Of a DNA stretch of 64,000 nucleotides, positions 52,394-60,760 are shown in pieces. Source of the stretch: Treponema sp. UBA6367 (GTDB lineage: Bacteria > Spirochaetota > Spirochaetia > Treponematales > Treponemataceae); contig DJRF01000013.1 of the NCBI GenBank assembly GCA_002437725.1, forward strand, positions 62,001-126,000, given 5' to 3'. Position 1 is the first letter of the stretch. Every line of letters begins with the position of its first letter. The position numbers and the translations under genes are program-made. The notes beneath the pieces were generated by a model. The model made no database searches. It was not told the origin of the DNA and saw only the letters and a list, made by a program, of their open reading frames with translations.

Positions 52394-53152
52394 TGCCTCC
52401 ATATATCTTTTTAAGAATTCTTTCATTCTTGGTGTTTTTGGATTTGTAAAAATAACATCCGGAGAATCATTTTCTACAATAAAACCTTGATCCATAAAAA
52501 TTGTGCGCGTTGAAACATCTTTTGCAAAAGCCATTTCATGCGTAACAATCATCATTGTCAGCCCTTCTTGCGCCAAATCTTTCATTACGTTCAGGACTTC
52601 GCCAACCATCTCCGGGTCAAGCGCGCTAGTCGGTTCATCAAACAAAAGCATTTCTGGCTGCATTGTCAATGCGCGGGCGATTGCAACCCGCTGCTTTTGA
52701 CCGCCTGAAAGTTGCGCTGGATGAGCGTTGATATACGGAGCCATTCCGACTTTCCGCAGATATTTTATCGCAAGAAATTCAGCCTCTTCTTTTTTCATTT
52801 TTAGAACTTTTGTTGTTCCTGCCATGCAATTCTGAAGAACTGTCATATTATTGAAAAGATTAAATGACTGAAAAACCATTCCAACTCTTGTGCGGAATTT
52901 CGCAAGTTCCTTTGAGTTTGTGCCGACTTCTTTTCCATTAAAAATGATTTTTCCGCTGGTTTTTATTTCCAGCCCGTTTATGCACCGAAGCATTGTTGAT
53001 TTTCCAGAACCAGACGAACCGATTACGCAGACAACTTCGCCTTTATTTACGGTAAAATCCAAATCTTTTAAAACTTCGTGATTTCCAAATTTTTTTACAA
53101 GATGCTCAACCCTTAAAATCGGTTCACAGTTTTTAGTTTCTTTTTCTTCCAT
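52391..53152 (-). CDS. Polar amino-acid ABC transporter ATP-binding protein (GlnQ-like)
   Basis: A 253-aa ATPase of a polar amino-acid importer: Walker A GSSGSGKST, signature LSGGQKQRVAIARAL, Walker B LLFDEPTSALDPE, and a C-terminal MTHEM-like TIVTHEMAFAKDV. This is the strongly conserved GlnQ/HisP class. It is followed by a repeat and then by a cytidylate-kinase-like gene. It acts with the permease and binding lipoprotein encoded just upstream. Glutamine, cystine or another polar amino acid is the likely cargo; sequence alone does not decide. Confidence 0.96.
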   Translation of the reverse strand: MEEKETKNCEPILRVEHLVKKFGNHEVLKDLDFTVNKGEVVCVIGSSGSGKSTMLRCINGLEIKTSGKIIFNGKEVGTNSKELAKFRTRVGMVFQSFNLFNNMTVLQNCMAGTTKVLKMKKEEAEFLAIKYLRKVGMAPYINAHPAQLSGGQKQRVAIARALTMQPEMLLFDEPTSALDPEMVGEVLNVMKDLAQEGLTMMIVTHEMAFAKDVSTRTIFMDQGFIVENDSPDVIFTNPKTPRMKEFLKRYMEA

Positions 53153-53166
53153 AAAAAAGCTCCCGT

Positions 53167-53919
53167 CTATTCAGCCGCTCCACTCATATACTCAACAGCA
53201 AGCTCATAATCCTTTTGCTGAAAAGCCTTCTTTTCCACAACTTTAAGAATCTTTGTAAAGACTGTACAAATGATAAAATAGAAAATTGCGCAAATAATAT
53301 AAGATTCAAAGTAACGATAATAAATTCCAGCCGCGCTTTTTGTCGCAAAATAAAGTTCGTAAACGCCAATAACATTCAATACTGAAGTCATTTTTAAGTT
53401 GGTCAAAAACTGGTTGACCATCTCTGGAACAATATTTCTGAAAGCCTGCGGAAGAATTACAGCAAACATTGTCTTTGTGTGGCTCATTCCAAGCGCAAAT
53501 CCACCTTCAAACTGACCTTTATCAATAGAAATAATTCCTCCACGGACAGTTTCCGCCATATAAGCTCCGGTATTCATCATCAAAACAATCAAAGAAGCTA
53601 AAAATGGAGAAACATCCACTCCAGCATTTTTTAATCCGTAATAAAAAACCATTGCCTGAACCATCATTGGAGTTCCGCGGAAAATTGCAACAAAAACAGA
53701 GCAAACAGGCTTTAATACGCTAAAACCTATTTTATGCACTAGATTGTCACTTTTAGAAACCGGTGTAGCCTGAACCAATCCAATGGCAAACCCTAAAACA
53801 TAACCGAGAATTGTACCGATGATTGCAATTTCAAGAGTAAGAACCGTTCCTTTTAGAAAGTAACTCCAATAATTTTTAAAGATAAACCAAACCCAATAAA
53901 AAAGTCCTTTATCGTTCAT
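53167..53919 (-). CDS. Polar amino-acid ABC transporter permease
   Basis: A 250-aa HisM/GlnP-type permease with about five helices. It has the HEAT-type N-terminal sequence ALEIAIIGTILGYVLGFAIG-like text, AIFRGTPMMVQAMVFYYGL, and the EAA loop (EGGFALGMSHTKTMFAVILP QAFRNIVPE) that docks on the ATPase. It lies 14 nt upstream of the ATPase gene and is separated from the binding-protein gene by a family 1 repeat. Confidence 0.95.
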   Translation of the reverse strand: MNDKGLFYWVWFIFKNYWSYFLKGTVLTLEIAIIGTILGYVLGFAIGLVQATPVSKSDNLVHKIGFSVLKPVCSVFVAIFRGTPMMVQAMVFYYGLKNAGVDVSPFLASLIVLMMNTGAYMAETVRGGIISIDKGQFEGGFALGMSHTKTMFAVILPQAFRNIVPEMVNQFLTNLKMTSVLNVIGVYELYFATKSAAGIYYRYFESYIICAIFYFIICTVFTKILKVVEKKAFQQKDYELAVEYMSGAAE

Positions 53920-53932
53920 AAAGACTCCTATA

Positions 53933-54230
53933 AAAAGTCAAGTTTTTATAACTGTAAAAAAAACGCTTTCAGCGAATTTGCAATTTATTCAGATGGTTGT
54001 GCCCGCACTTCGTTTGCATTGGTCTGGGTTGCTACGCAACTTTAACTGTTCTTATCGCACAAAATCTTCACAAATTGCAACTTCGCTTGCGCTTTTATTT
54101 AAGGTTTATACGAACCTTAAAAATGGCTGAATCAAGGTTTTGAACTTAAGCGCACCTTAATCAGACATAATCTTTTTTCTAAAAACTCTACTTTTGACCT
54201 ACAAATAGCAAATTGTGCTGCGAAAATTGA
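53933..54230. repeat. Dispersed repeat family 1, full copy (about 290 bp)
   Basis: Runs from TAAAAAGTCAAGTTTTTATA through CAGATGGTTGTG, TGGGTTGCTACGCAAC and AACTTCGCTTGCGC to AAGGTTTATACGAACCTT and TTTTTTCTAAAAACTC. The left half recurs at 60557-60719 and the right half at 59474-59605; small pieces are at 2885 and 34930. It occupies the gap between the binding-protein and permease genes, and no gene is seen in it. Confidence 0.85.
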
Positions 54231-54273
54231 CTATTCATCCGTTTTTTACAGCACAAGATTTTTAATTGCTAAA

Positions 54274-55188
54274 TTAGTTGCTCAATGGCTGTGTTTCAAT
54301 AGCCAACTTCATATATTTGTCCATAAGTTCCTGATTCCAGCCAATTGCGTGCATTGCCTTTTTCAGCGCTTCTACCGCAACTGTATTTCCTTCGATTACA
54401 GAAGGCGTGCAGACATCAGAAGCTCCTTCCGGCGTTACAAAATCGTATCCTTTTTCAAGCTGGCAGATAACAACATTTGGATTTGAAAGACAACCTGAAT
54501 AAGCAGTAGGCCAGTCCATTACACCGCAGTCAACATCGCCCATCGCAACTTTCATAATTACTTCTGTGCAAGTATCTGGATACGGAAGAATTACAGGCTC
54601 TGGAACCTGATTAATATATGCAGGCCAGTTCGTGTTTATCTGCGTTGTAAATTTCAAGCCTTTAAATTGTTCAAGCCTTGTGTATTTTTCATAAGGACTT
54701 CCTTTTTTTACAACGATAACATTGAACCGGTTGTAGTAAGGATCAATGTAATCAAGAAAAGTATCTCGTTCTTCAGAATAAATACTTCCTGACTCAACAA
54801 GGTCATAATCGCCTGCTTTTAAGCCCATCCAGATTGAAGCCCAGTCGTTCTTGTGAATTTCAAGTTTAAGACCCATTTCATCGGCAAGCAATTTTGAAAA
54901 AATAACATCGTAACCGTAAGTGTAATCCGCAGAACCATAAATCGGCTCGGCAGTCAGTTCTGGATGCCCGGGAATTTCTTTTGTCGGCTGCGTCCAGTTG
55001 AACGGAGCGTAGGCACATTCAATTCCGACTTTCAAGACACCCTTCACTTGATTTGCAAATTCTGCATATTCAGGCTTTCCTGTATATTCATATTTAACTT
55101 CCGCTTTTTTCTTGCTGCAAGAATTTAATGCAACTGCCATGCAAACAAGTCCAACACCAAAAATAAAGTTTCTAACTGTCTTTTTCAT
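54274..55188 (-). CDS. Amino-acid ABC transporter substrate-binding lipoprotein
   Basis: A 304-aa SBP_bac_3-type binding protein with lipobox ALNSC (Cys about 24). The mature part has LKVGIECAYAPFNWTQPTKE, YTYGYDVIFSKLLADEMGLK, GDYDLVESGSIYSEERDTFL, DYIDPYYN and a second-lobe hinge GDVDCGVMDWP. This marks the extracytoplasmic receptor of a polar amino-acid importer. First gene of the importer operon; the leader upstream has a long hairpin with a T-run. Confidence 0.95.
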   Translation of the reverse strand: MKKTVRNFIFGVGLVCMAVALNSCSKKKAEVKYEYTGKPEYAEFANQVKGVLKVGIECAYAPFNWTQPTKEIPGHPELTAEPIYGSADYTYGYDVIFSKLLADEMGLKLEIHKNDWASIWMGLKAGDYDLVESGSIYSEERDTFLDYIDPYYNRFNVIVVKKGSPYEKYTRLEQFKGLKFTTQINTNWPAYINQVPEPVILPYPDTCTEVIMKVAMGDVDCGVMDWPTAYSGCLSNPNVVICQLEKGYDFVTPEGASDVCTPSVIEGNTVAVEALKKAMHAIGWNQELMDKYMKLAIETQPLSN

Positions 55189-55218
55189 AGTTCACCTCGC
55201 TTTCACGAAAATAAAAAA

Positions 55219-55269
55219 GCGTCAAAAAATTCCATAAAGCCCATCTTGCCCTTAGGATTCTTTCAACGC
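55219..55269 (-). terminator. Leader hairpin with T-run upstream of the binding-protein gene
   Basis: On the minus strand GCGTTGAAAGAATCC (55269-55255) pairs with GGAATTTTTTGACGC (55233-55219) with one mismatch and three G-U pairs, followed by TTTTTT. It lies about 30 nt before the start codon, so it could work as an attenuator in the leader. I could not match a known riboswitch class. Confidence 0.6.
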
Positions 55270-55438
55270 CTTTGTTATCAGAATAATAATATTTTTCTTC
55301 TTTTTTGAATTGTAAAAAATCGCAATAAAATTTCTACTTAGTGTTGAACTTTGAAAATAGTATTTTATACATCAAATTTTCTTTTTTATTAATTGACCAA
55401 TCTTAATTCTTTACGATATATTTTATCAAGGTTTATCA

Positions 55439-55642
55439 ATGTTTATGAAGAATCTACAGAATCTTATGACAATAGCACAGGCCGCAGAATATATTGGTGT
55501 AACACCTCTTACTTTGCGAAACTGGGATAAGGCAGGAAAATTTCAAGCCGTCCGAAATCCGCTGAACGGCTACAGAATGTACGACAAGGAAGAACTGGAC
55601 AAGTTCCTTTCACTGTTACAGAAAGGGGAACAAAATGGCTGA
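55439..55642 (+). CDS. MerR-type helix-turn-helix protein, 67 aa
   Basis: A minimal winged-HTH DNA-binding protein: LMTIAQAAEYIGVTPLTLRN WDKAGKF, then NPLNGYRMYDKEELDKFLSL. It has no effector domain, so it is probably a DNA-binding switch. It overlaps the downstream methyltransferase start by 8 nt, so it likely acts as a controller protein of the restriction-modification locus or as a specificity helper. Confidence 0.87.
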   Translation: MFMKNLQNLMTIAQAAEYIGVTPLTLRNWDKAGKFQAVRNPLNGYRMYDKEELDKFLSLLQKGEQNG

Positions 55643-56501
55643 TGCCCTGGAACTTGAATTAGAAAATCCTCTCCCGATTGACACAATCATAAAGGGAAAC
55701 TGCATTGAGGAAATGAAAAAACTCCCTTCAAACTCATTTGATGTCGCAATAATTGACCCGCCTTATAACCTTAGCTCTGGCGGAAACTGGTCATGGGACA
55801 ACTCAGAGAAACTCGCTGGCTTCGGTGGAAACTGGTCTAAGGTAATGGAAAATTGGGATAATATGCCACTCATCGAATATTTCAATTTCTGTTCAGCTTG
55901 GATCAGCGAGGTAAAAAGACTTGTGAAGCCGACAGGTTCTTTTTGGATTCACGGAACTTATCACAACATTGGAATCATAAACTTTATCTTACAACTGCAG
56001 AACATTGAGATTATCAATGAAGTTGTCTGGTACAAGCGTAACAGTTTTCCAAATCTCTCTGGACGCAGACTCACCGCAAGTCACGAGACAATCTTATGGG
56101 GACACACAGGAACTGCAAAAAAACGGGAATATTATTTTGACTATGAAAAATCAAAATCGCTTTCTTTTCCGGAAGATAATTTAAAGCAGGCCGGAAAACA
56201 AATGCGTACTGTCTGGGACGTGCCTAACAACAAGTCAAAGGAAGAACTTGCCTACGGAAAACACCCGACACAAAAACCTGTCCGCCTCATTAAGCGTATG
56301 CTCGATATTTCAGCAAAAGAGGGCGATACTATTCTGGTTCCTTTCGTCGGAAGCGGAACTGACTGCGTTGCGGCAAAAATGAACGGCTTGCATTATGTGG
56401 GATTTGAGCTTGAAGATAAATATATAAAAATCGCGAACGAAAGACTGAATCATTGCAACAATGGACTTTCGCTGTTTGATAGCGTAAGCGAGGAAAATTA
56501 G
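55635..56501 (+). CDS. Site-specific DNA methyltransferase (N6-adenine or N4-cytosine, beta-type order)
   Basis: A 288-aa methyltransferase. Motif IV is IIDPPYNLSSGG near residue 40, well before the AdoMet motif I FVGSGTDCVAA near residue 240. This is the beta-class order (motif IV first). The target-recognition region lies between them. The next gene encodes a second, different methylase, 1 nt after this stop. Together with the minus-strand nuclease gene they form one locus of the two-methylase kind (compare DpnII or FokI-like systems with asymmetric or ssDNA-active partners). Confidence 0.92.
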   Translation: MADALELELENPLPIDTIIKGNCIEEMKKLPSNSFDVAIIDPPYNLSSGGNWSWDNSEKLAGFGGNWSKVMENWDNMPLIEYFNFCSAWISEVKRLVKPTGSFWIHGTYHNIGIINFILQLQNIEIINEVVWYKRNSFPNLSGRRLTASHETILWGHTGTAKKREYYFDYEKSKSLSFPEDNLKQAGKQMRTVWDVPNNKSKEELAYGKHPTQKPVRLIKRMLDISAKEGDTILVPFVGSGTDCVAAKMNGLHYVGFELEDKYIKIANERLNHCNNGLSLFDSVSEEN

Positions 56502-56502
56502 A

Positions 56503-57372
56503 ATGTGTATGCCTGCGAAAGACAAGACGATTCCCTCTCTCATAAAGTGGACTGGAAGCAAGCGAAAACAAGCCCCGCTTATTGCCCGCGAGGCAAAATC
56601 TTATAACCGCTATTTAGAGCCGTTTTTGGGTGGCGGTGCTTTGCTTTTTCTTTTCGCACATGAGGGGGCGGTCGCTTCCGATATTTACGAGCCGCTAATA
56701 AATCTTTGGAAATTGATTCAATCAGAGCCAGAAGAAGTTATTTCCGACTACACAGAAAAATGGAATGCCCTCAATGTTGAATACAAGCAGTTGCAGTTGA
56801 ATCATATAAAAAATGCTGACGGCTTGCCGAAAGTTTTTTACGATTGCCGTTCTCGTTTCAATAAAACTCACAATCCGCTTGATTTGAATTTTATAATGCG
56901 GACGTGCGTAAATGGCATTGTGCGTTTCAACGGAGAAGGAGAATTCAACAATTCTTTTCATCTTTCAAGACAAGGAATGAAGCCGGATATGTTCGCAAAG
57001 AATGTGCGGATTTGGCACGAAAGAATCAAAGGCGTTTATTTTGAATGTCAGAGCTACGAGGAAACTTTAGCACAGGCAAAAGAGGGGGATTTTGTATATT
57101 TCGATCCGCCTTATGCCGACAGTCATAACCGCTATATAAAAGATTTGGACTTGCAGAATTTCTTTACTGAACTGGACAAATTGAATTCGAGAAATATTTC
57201 TTGGGCTTTGTCTTTTGACGGGTCACGAGCAGGAACGAATTATTTTTCCGATATGCCGAAAGAACTTTATAAACGGAAACTTTCGCTCTCAAATGGAAAC
57301 TCTGCCGTGAGCAAGATTTTGAATTCAAAGCAGGAAGAAGTGACTGAATCCCTTTACTTAAACTATAACTAA
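56503..57372 (+). CDS. D12-class (Dam-like) adenine DNA methylase
   Basis: A 289-aa alpha-class adenine methylase: IKWTGSKRKQAPLI at the start, AdoMet motif YLEPFLGGGALLF, and catalytic DPPY in VYFDPPYAD. Dam/DpnM family members methylate GATC or related sites. It starts directly after the preceding methylase gene. Its 3' end overlaps the convergent nuclease gene by 15 nt. The exact target cannot be read from sequence. Confidence 0.92.
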   Translation: MCMPAKDKTIPSLIKWTGSKRKQAPLIAREAKSYNRYLEPFLGGGALLFLFAHEGAVASDIYEPLINLWKLIQSEPEEVISDYTEKWNALNVEYKQLQLNHIKNADGLPKVFYDCRSRFNKTHNPLDLNFIMRTCVNGIVRFNGEGEFNNSFHLSRQGMKPDMFAKNVRIWHERIKGVYFECQSYEETLAQAKEGDFVYFDPPYADSHNRYIKDLDLQNFFTELDKLNSRNISWALSFDGSRAGTNYFSDMPKELYKRKLSLSNGNSAVSKILNSKQEEVTESLYLNYN

Positions 57373-58761
57373 AGAAAGATTTTCAAGAGGACATTCTGCA
57401 TTGCAGATTGCATCCGCTATTTTCTTTCCAAGTTCAGAATATGAAGAAATTTTGATTGTGCATTTTCCATTATCGCCAAAGTAATATGAGAAAATAATGT
57501 CGCAACTAACTTTGTTTTCAACGAGTTCAAAATCTCCTTCTTTCATGAAGATATAGGCAGCCGCAGAAGCGAAGAGAAAATCGCCAGAATCAAGTTTTGT
57601 GTCATCATATTTCCATTCGCCTATTGGCAAACTGCGTCTTGCATTCACAGAATAATCCATCAAATCTGTAAGATAACGGTTCAAGTTTTCACCTATATTT
57701 TCTTCAAGTGCTCGGGCATTTTCTTTAGATTCTACAGAAAGAATAATGGGTTTTGTTTCAATTCCTGTGATTTCAAAAACATGGTCTGGTCTTTTAGCTC
57801 CCGAATGGCTTACGCGCGGAAGCGAGAGCCAGCGGTATTCAAACATATTTGAAAGAACAGAAATTCCGCTCCAGTCGCCGCCAGGAGGGTTGCACATTCC
57901 TTCAAAGATTTTTATTTCTGGTGATTTTAACTGCGTGAAGATTGTATGCATAATAGTATCAACATCATTTTCTCCGATTTTTAATGTAGAAGACTTTATT
58001 GTTTCATAGATTACTTGTTTTGGAGTTTGCTTGCTGAATTCAGATTTTACAAAAGAAATTTTTTTCATCTCAGAAGTTGCAGAATCGGCGATGACTGCAT
58101 CTGAAGCTGAGAAAATCGCTTCCCAAATCTCGTTCTTTTCGCCAAGTTTGCGAGGATTTTCTTCCATAATTTTCCAGTTTGCTTTATACGAAGGACCATA
58201 AACAAATGTAAGAATGTCGGCTTCTTTTCCTGTAAGCATTCGGGCAAAAGGCACAAGTCCCCGGTCTGGCCGGGCATCGTCTCCTCCATGCTTAAAACCG
58301 TTCAAAAGAACAATTACAGGCTGTTCTGAATTTGTAAACCAATTCTTGAATTCCTTTGTGAGATTAGGATAGAGAGTTTTGATTTCAGATAAGAATTTTT
58401 CTTTGTTTTCTTTTGGAATCAAACAAAAAGGCAAGTCAGACGATGAAATCCCTATTGCATATTCACAGGTAAGGAAAATGAATTTTCTTGCTGTTTCAGT
58501 CGCAATGGTTTTATCCGCAATTTTCTTTTTGTACTTTATCGTATCCGATTTTTCCACGAAATCAAGAAAATGACCGTTATTTTTCAAGGAATCATAGGCA
58601 TTCTGCCAGTCTTCGGAACAGAAAGTGTTTTTCTTAAGCTCTGCGGAACGAATTTTTACGAACTCCAAATCTTTCTCTTCGATTCTGCTGCATACTTCAG
58701 AATAATCTTGTTTTGTCAAAATCTTACCAATAATTTCAGCAAGTTCTTTTTCCGCAAACAC
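57358..58761 (-). CDS. Putative restriction endonuclease, C-terminal part after an in-frame TGA
   Basis: A 467-aa downstream portion of a long frame that is open, in the same frame, from 59337 to 57358 except for one TGA at 58882-58884. The listed start is a GTG inside that frame (NVFAEKELAEI). The product is soluble and mixed alpha/beta, with phrases such as GFKHGGDDARPDRGLVPFAR, MCNPPGGDWSGISVLSN, RVSHSGAKRPDHVFEI and ILSVESKENARAL. The last two could be the D and E-x-K of a PD-(D/E)xK nuclease. I recognise no named enzyme; the restriction role is inferred from the two neighbouring methylases. Confidence 0.75.
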   Translation of the reverse strand: MFAEKELAEIIGKILTKQDYSEVCSRIEEKDLEFVKIRSAELKKNTFCSEDWQNAYDSLKNNGHFLDFVEKSDTIKYKKKIADKTIATETARKFIFLTCEYAIGISSSDLPFCLIPKENKEKFLSEIKTLYPNLTKEFKNWFTNSEQPVIVLLNGFKHGGDDARPDRGLVPFARMLTGKEADILTFVYGPSYKANWKIMEENPRKLGEKNEIWEAIFSASDAVIADSATSEMKKISFVKSEFSKQTPKQVIYETIKSSTLKIGENDVDTIMHTIFTQLKSPEIKIFEGMCNPPGGDWSGISVLSNMFEYRWLSLPRVSHSGAKRPDHVFEITGIETKPIILSVESKENARALEENIGENLNRYLTDLMDYSVNARRSLPIGEWKYDDTKLDSGDFLFASAAAYIFMKEGDFELVENKVSCDIIFSYYFGDNGKCTIKISSYSELGKKIADAICNAECPLENLSLVIV

Positions 58762-58881
58762 ATTTTTATAACATTCTTTCGTTATATCATCAGCCCCTGC
58801 ACTTCTTTCATAAATTGGAAGAACAGGAGAACTTTCATACGAGTATGTCAGATAACTGAACGGAACAGCTGCATTTGGAAG

Positions 58882-59337
58882 TCATGCAGCTTTTCTCTCC
58901 CGTGTGTTTGTATCAAGCTCAAAACCGCCAATTTCTGCGACATAGAGATAAGGCGTTTTTGACATTCCGGCTGAATATCCTCGTCCGCTTCTCTGCCATG
59001 CCTGATTACCTGCTGCCAATGCTCCGCAAAATTCGATTGCAATAAGAGGAGTTTCCTTATCATTTTCGATTTCCGTTATCAATATATCAGGTGCTTCTCG
59101 AAGTGAATTTTCTGTGCTTTGAATTAGAGAGAGAATATTAAAATTCCAGCGACCATATCCAGGAAAGAAAGTGAAAATAAAATCGTCTGTTTTAGTCGAT
59201 GCGAAAAATGAAGGGCAAAAGATTGAAGTTCCTTTTACTATTTTAGACTCTTCAACATTCAGGGCTTTTTTGCACAATTTAAATGCTCGCTCGCATTCTA
59301 CAATATTGTCACCATGAATATTAAACTTTCTTGTCAT
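58882..59337 (-). CDS. Putative restriction endonuclease, N-terminal part, ending at in-frame TGA
   Basis: A 151-aa first part of the nuclease frame. It contains REAPDILITEIENDKETPLI AIEFCGALAAGNQAWQRSGR, which resembles a PD...E-x-x core, then the TGA. The codon after TGA continues in the same frame (LPNAAVPFSYLTYSYESS ...) for 507 more codons. Either a nonsense mutation has inactivated the gene, or two polypeptides are made. A perfect 8-bp inverted repeat (AGCTGCAT/ATGCAGCT) surrounds the TGA. Confidence 0.75.
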   Translation of the reverse strand: MTRKFNIHGDNIVECERAFKLCKKALNVEESKIVKGTSIFCPSFFASTKTDDFIFTFFPGYGRWNFNILSLIQSTENSLREAPDILITEIENDKETPLIAIEFCGALAAGNQAWQRSGRGYSAGMSKTPYLYVAEIGGFELDTNTRERKAA

Positions 59338-59473
59338 TATCTTACCCCTGCTTCTATCATCGGTAAGGTTTATGTTTTACTAAATCACAAGCAACTAACA
59401 AATCATTCGACTAAAATACAACAGGGAAAGCCTCAACACAATCTGAAGATATTTTTATATAAGTTAAGGTTGT

Positions 59474-59605
59474 GTGTCAAATTGCAACTTCGCTTACGCT
59501 TTTATTTAAGGTTTATACGAACCTTAAAAACATCTGTGTCAAGATCTTGATTGCAAGCGTACCTTGAGCAGACGTATTATTTTTTCTAAAAACTCAACTT
59601 TCACC
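59474..59605. repeat. Dispersed repeat family 1, right-half copy
   Basis: AAATTGCAACTTCGCTTACG, AAGGTTTATACGAACCTT and TTTTTTCTAAAAACTC match 54083-54220 of the full copy. It lies between the nuclease and AraC genes and fills most of that 270-bp gap. Confidence 0.8.
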
Positions 59606-59609
59606 CTAA

Positions 59610-60428
59610 TTAAAAATCAACAATCTTTGTCTTGTACGAACTTTTCCTCACCTGATTCACATATTCCTTTGGGGAAACTCCTGTAAATTCCTTGAACGAA
59701 TGAACAAAATGGCTTTGATCGTAAAAATCAAACTTGCTGTAAAAATTTGGAAACGAATCAATATTTGAACGGTTCAATTCATTTATAATTGTGTGCATTT
59801 TTACGTTTTTGCAGAATTGCTTTGCGCTGCAGCCCAAAAATGTTTCAAACAAAAGATTTATGTAGCGCGAGGAATATCCTGTGTAGTCAATCAATTCGCT
59901 GATTTTTAACAAACCATCTTTTTTTACAATCAAATCCACCATCTGAAAAAACAAATGCTTTTGTCCGCTTTCAGTTGTTTTTAGCCAGTTTCGATATTCT
60001 TCCATAAAAGTGCACATTCTGTTTGTAAAAGTCTGTTGCTCAGACATTTTTTCTGAAAGATTTTTTAAAATATCAAAATTCTGCAAATTGATTCTTTGAC
60101 CAACCAAATCTTTTACTTCCTGATTTTCAAAAAACGGATTTGCGCCCGGCTGAAAACGAATTCCAAAGTAATCGCAGTTTCTTTTCAAAGTCAAAGTCTG
60201 CAAATTTCCGGAATTGCCAATCAAAAAAGAGTTCATGTTGTTTCCAGAATATTCAAACAAAATGTTCGAGCAACTGTCTTCCAAAAACGGCACTTTTTTT
60301 TCTTCATCAGTCTGAAAACTATAAAAATGAGAAATTCCAAAATCAGCCATAATTTTCTGATAAAATTTTTCTGTTTCCATAACCAGATATGACTGAATCG
60401 TATGAATATGCAATTTTTCTTCTTTCAT
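59610..60428 (-). CDS. AraC-family transcriptional regulator
   Basis: A 272-aa regulator. The C-terminal double helix-turn-helix (about 185-265) has DLLKISELIDYTGYSSRYIN -like text and FYDQSHFVHSFKEFTGVSPK EYV, the AraC/XylS signature. The N-terminal 150 residues resemble the DUF6597-type sensing domain (IRFQPGANPFF type). I chose ATG 60428 (GAGGCGG upstream) over an upstream TTG. It lies downstream of, and in the same direction as, the oxidoreductase operon and may control it or the amino-acid importer. Confidence 0.9.
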   Translation of the reverse strand: MKEEKLHIHTIQSYLVMETEKFYQKIMADFGISHFYSFQTDEEKKVPFLEDSCSNILFEYSGNNMNSFLIGNSGNLQTLTLKRNCDYFGIRFQPGANPFFENQEVKDLVGQRINLQNFDILKNLSEKMSEQQTFTNRMCTFMEEYRNWLKTTESGQKHLFFQMVDLIVKKDGLLKISELIDYTGYSSRYINLLFETFLGCSAKQFCKNVKMHTIINELNRSNIDSFPNFYSKFDFYDQSHFVHSFKEFTGVSPKEYVNQVRKSSYKTKIVDF

Positions 60429-60461
60429 AATCCGCCTCGCCAAAATCAGATTTAAAACAAA

Positions 60462-60495
60462 AAAGACGTCAAAACCCTAGAGTTCTGACGTCTTT
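60462..60495 (-). terminator. Hairpin with T-run before the AraC gene
   Basis: AAAGACGTCA (on the minus strand, 60495-60486) pairs perfectly with TGACGTCTTT (60471-60462), followed by TTTTTT. It lies 34 nt before the AraC start and 270 nt after the oxidoreductase stop, so it may be a leader attenuator or a terminator. Confidence 0.7.
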
Positions 60496-60556
60496 GCCAT
60501 ATCTATAAAAACATTAGCAAACGGATTTTATTTTGTCAATATTTTTTTTAACAGGT

Positions 60557-60719
60557 CAAAAGTCGAGCCTTTTATAACTGTAAAAAAGCTTTCAGCGAAA
60601 ATGCAATTTATTCAGATGGTTGTGCTCGCACTTCGTTTGCATTGGTTTGGGTTGCTACGCAACCTTAGCCGTTCTTATCGCACAAAATCTTCATAAATTG
60701 CAGCTTCGCTTACGTTTTT
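60557..60719. repeat. Dispersed repeat family 1, left-half copy
   Basis: CAAAAGTCGAGCCTTTTATA through CAGATGGTTGTGCTCGCACT, TTTGCATTGGTTTGGGTTGC and AGCTTCGCTTACG; close to 53933-54095. It lies just after the FAD oxidoreductase stop. Confidence 0.85.
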
Positions 60720-60760
60720 TTCATTTTTCTAAAAGCCCGATTCACAACTGCTCTCAAAAA

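Noticed and set aside
55219..55269. T-box or other known riboswitch in the binding-protein leader
   Set aside because: No T-box sequence (AGGGTGG...CCGCG type) or other class-defining core could be recognised.
58865..58893. TGA in the nuclease gene as selenocysteine with a SECIS-like hairpin
   Set aside because: The hairpin surrounds the TGA rather than lying just downstream, and a restriction-type nuclease is not an expected selenoprotein. A nonsense mutation is simpler.
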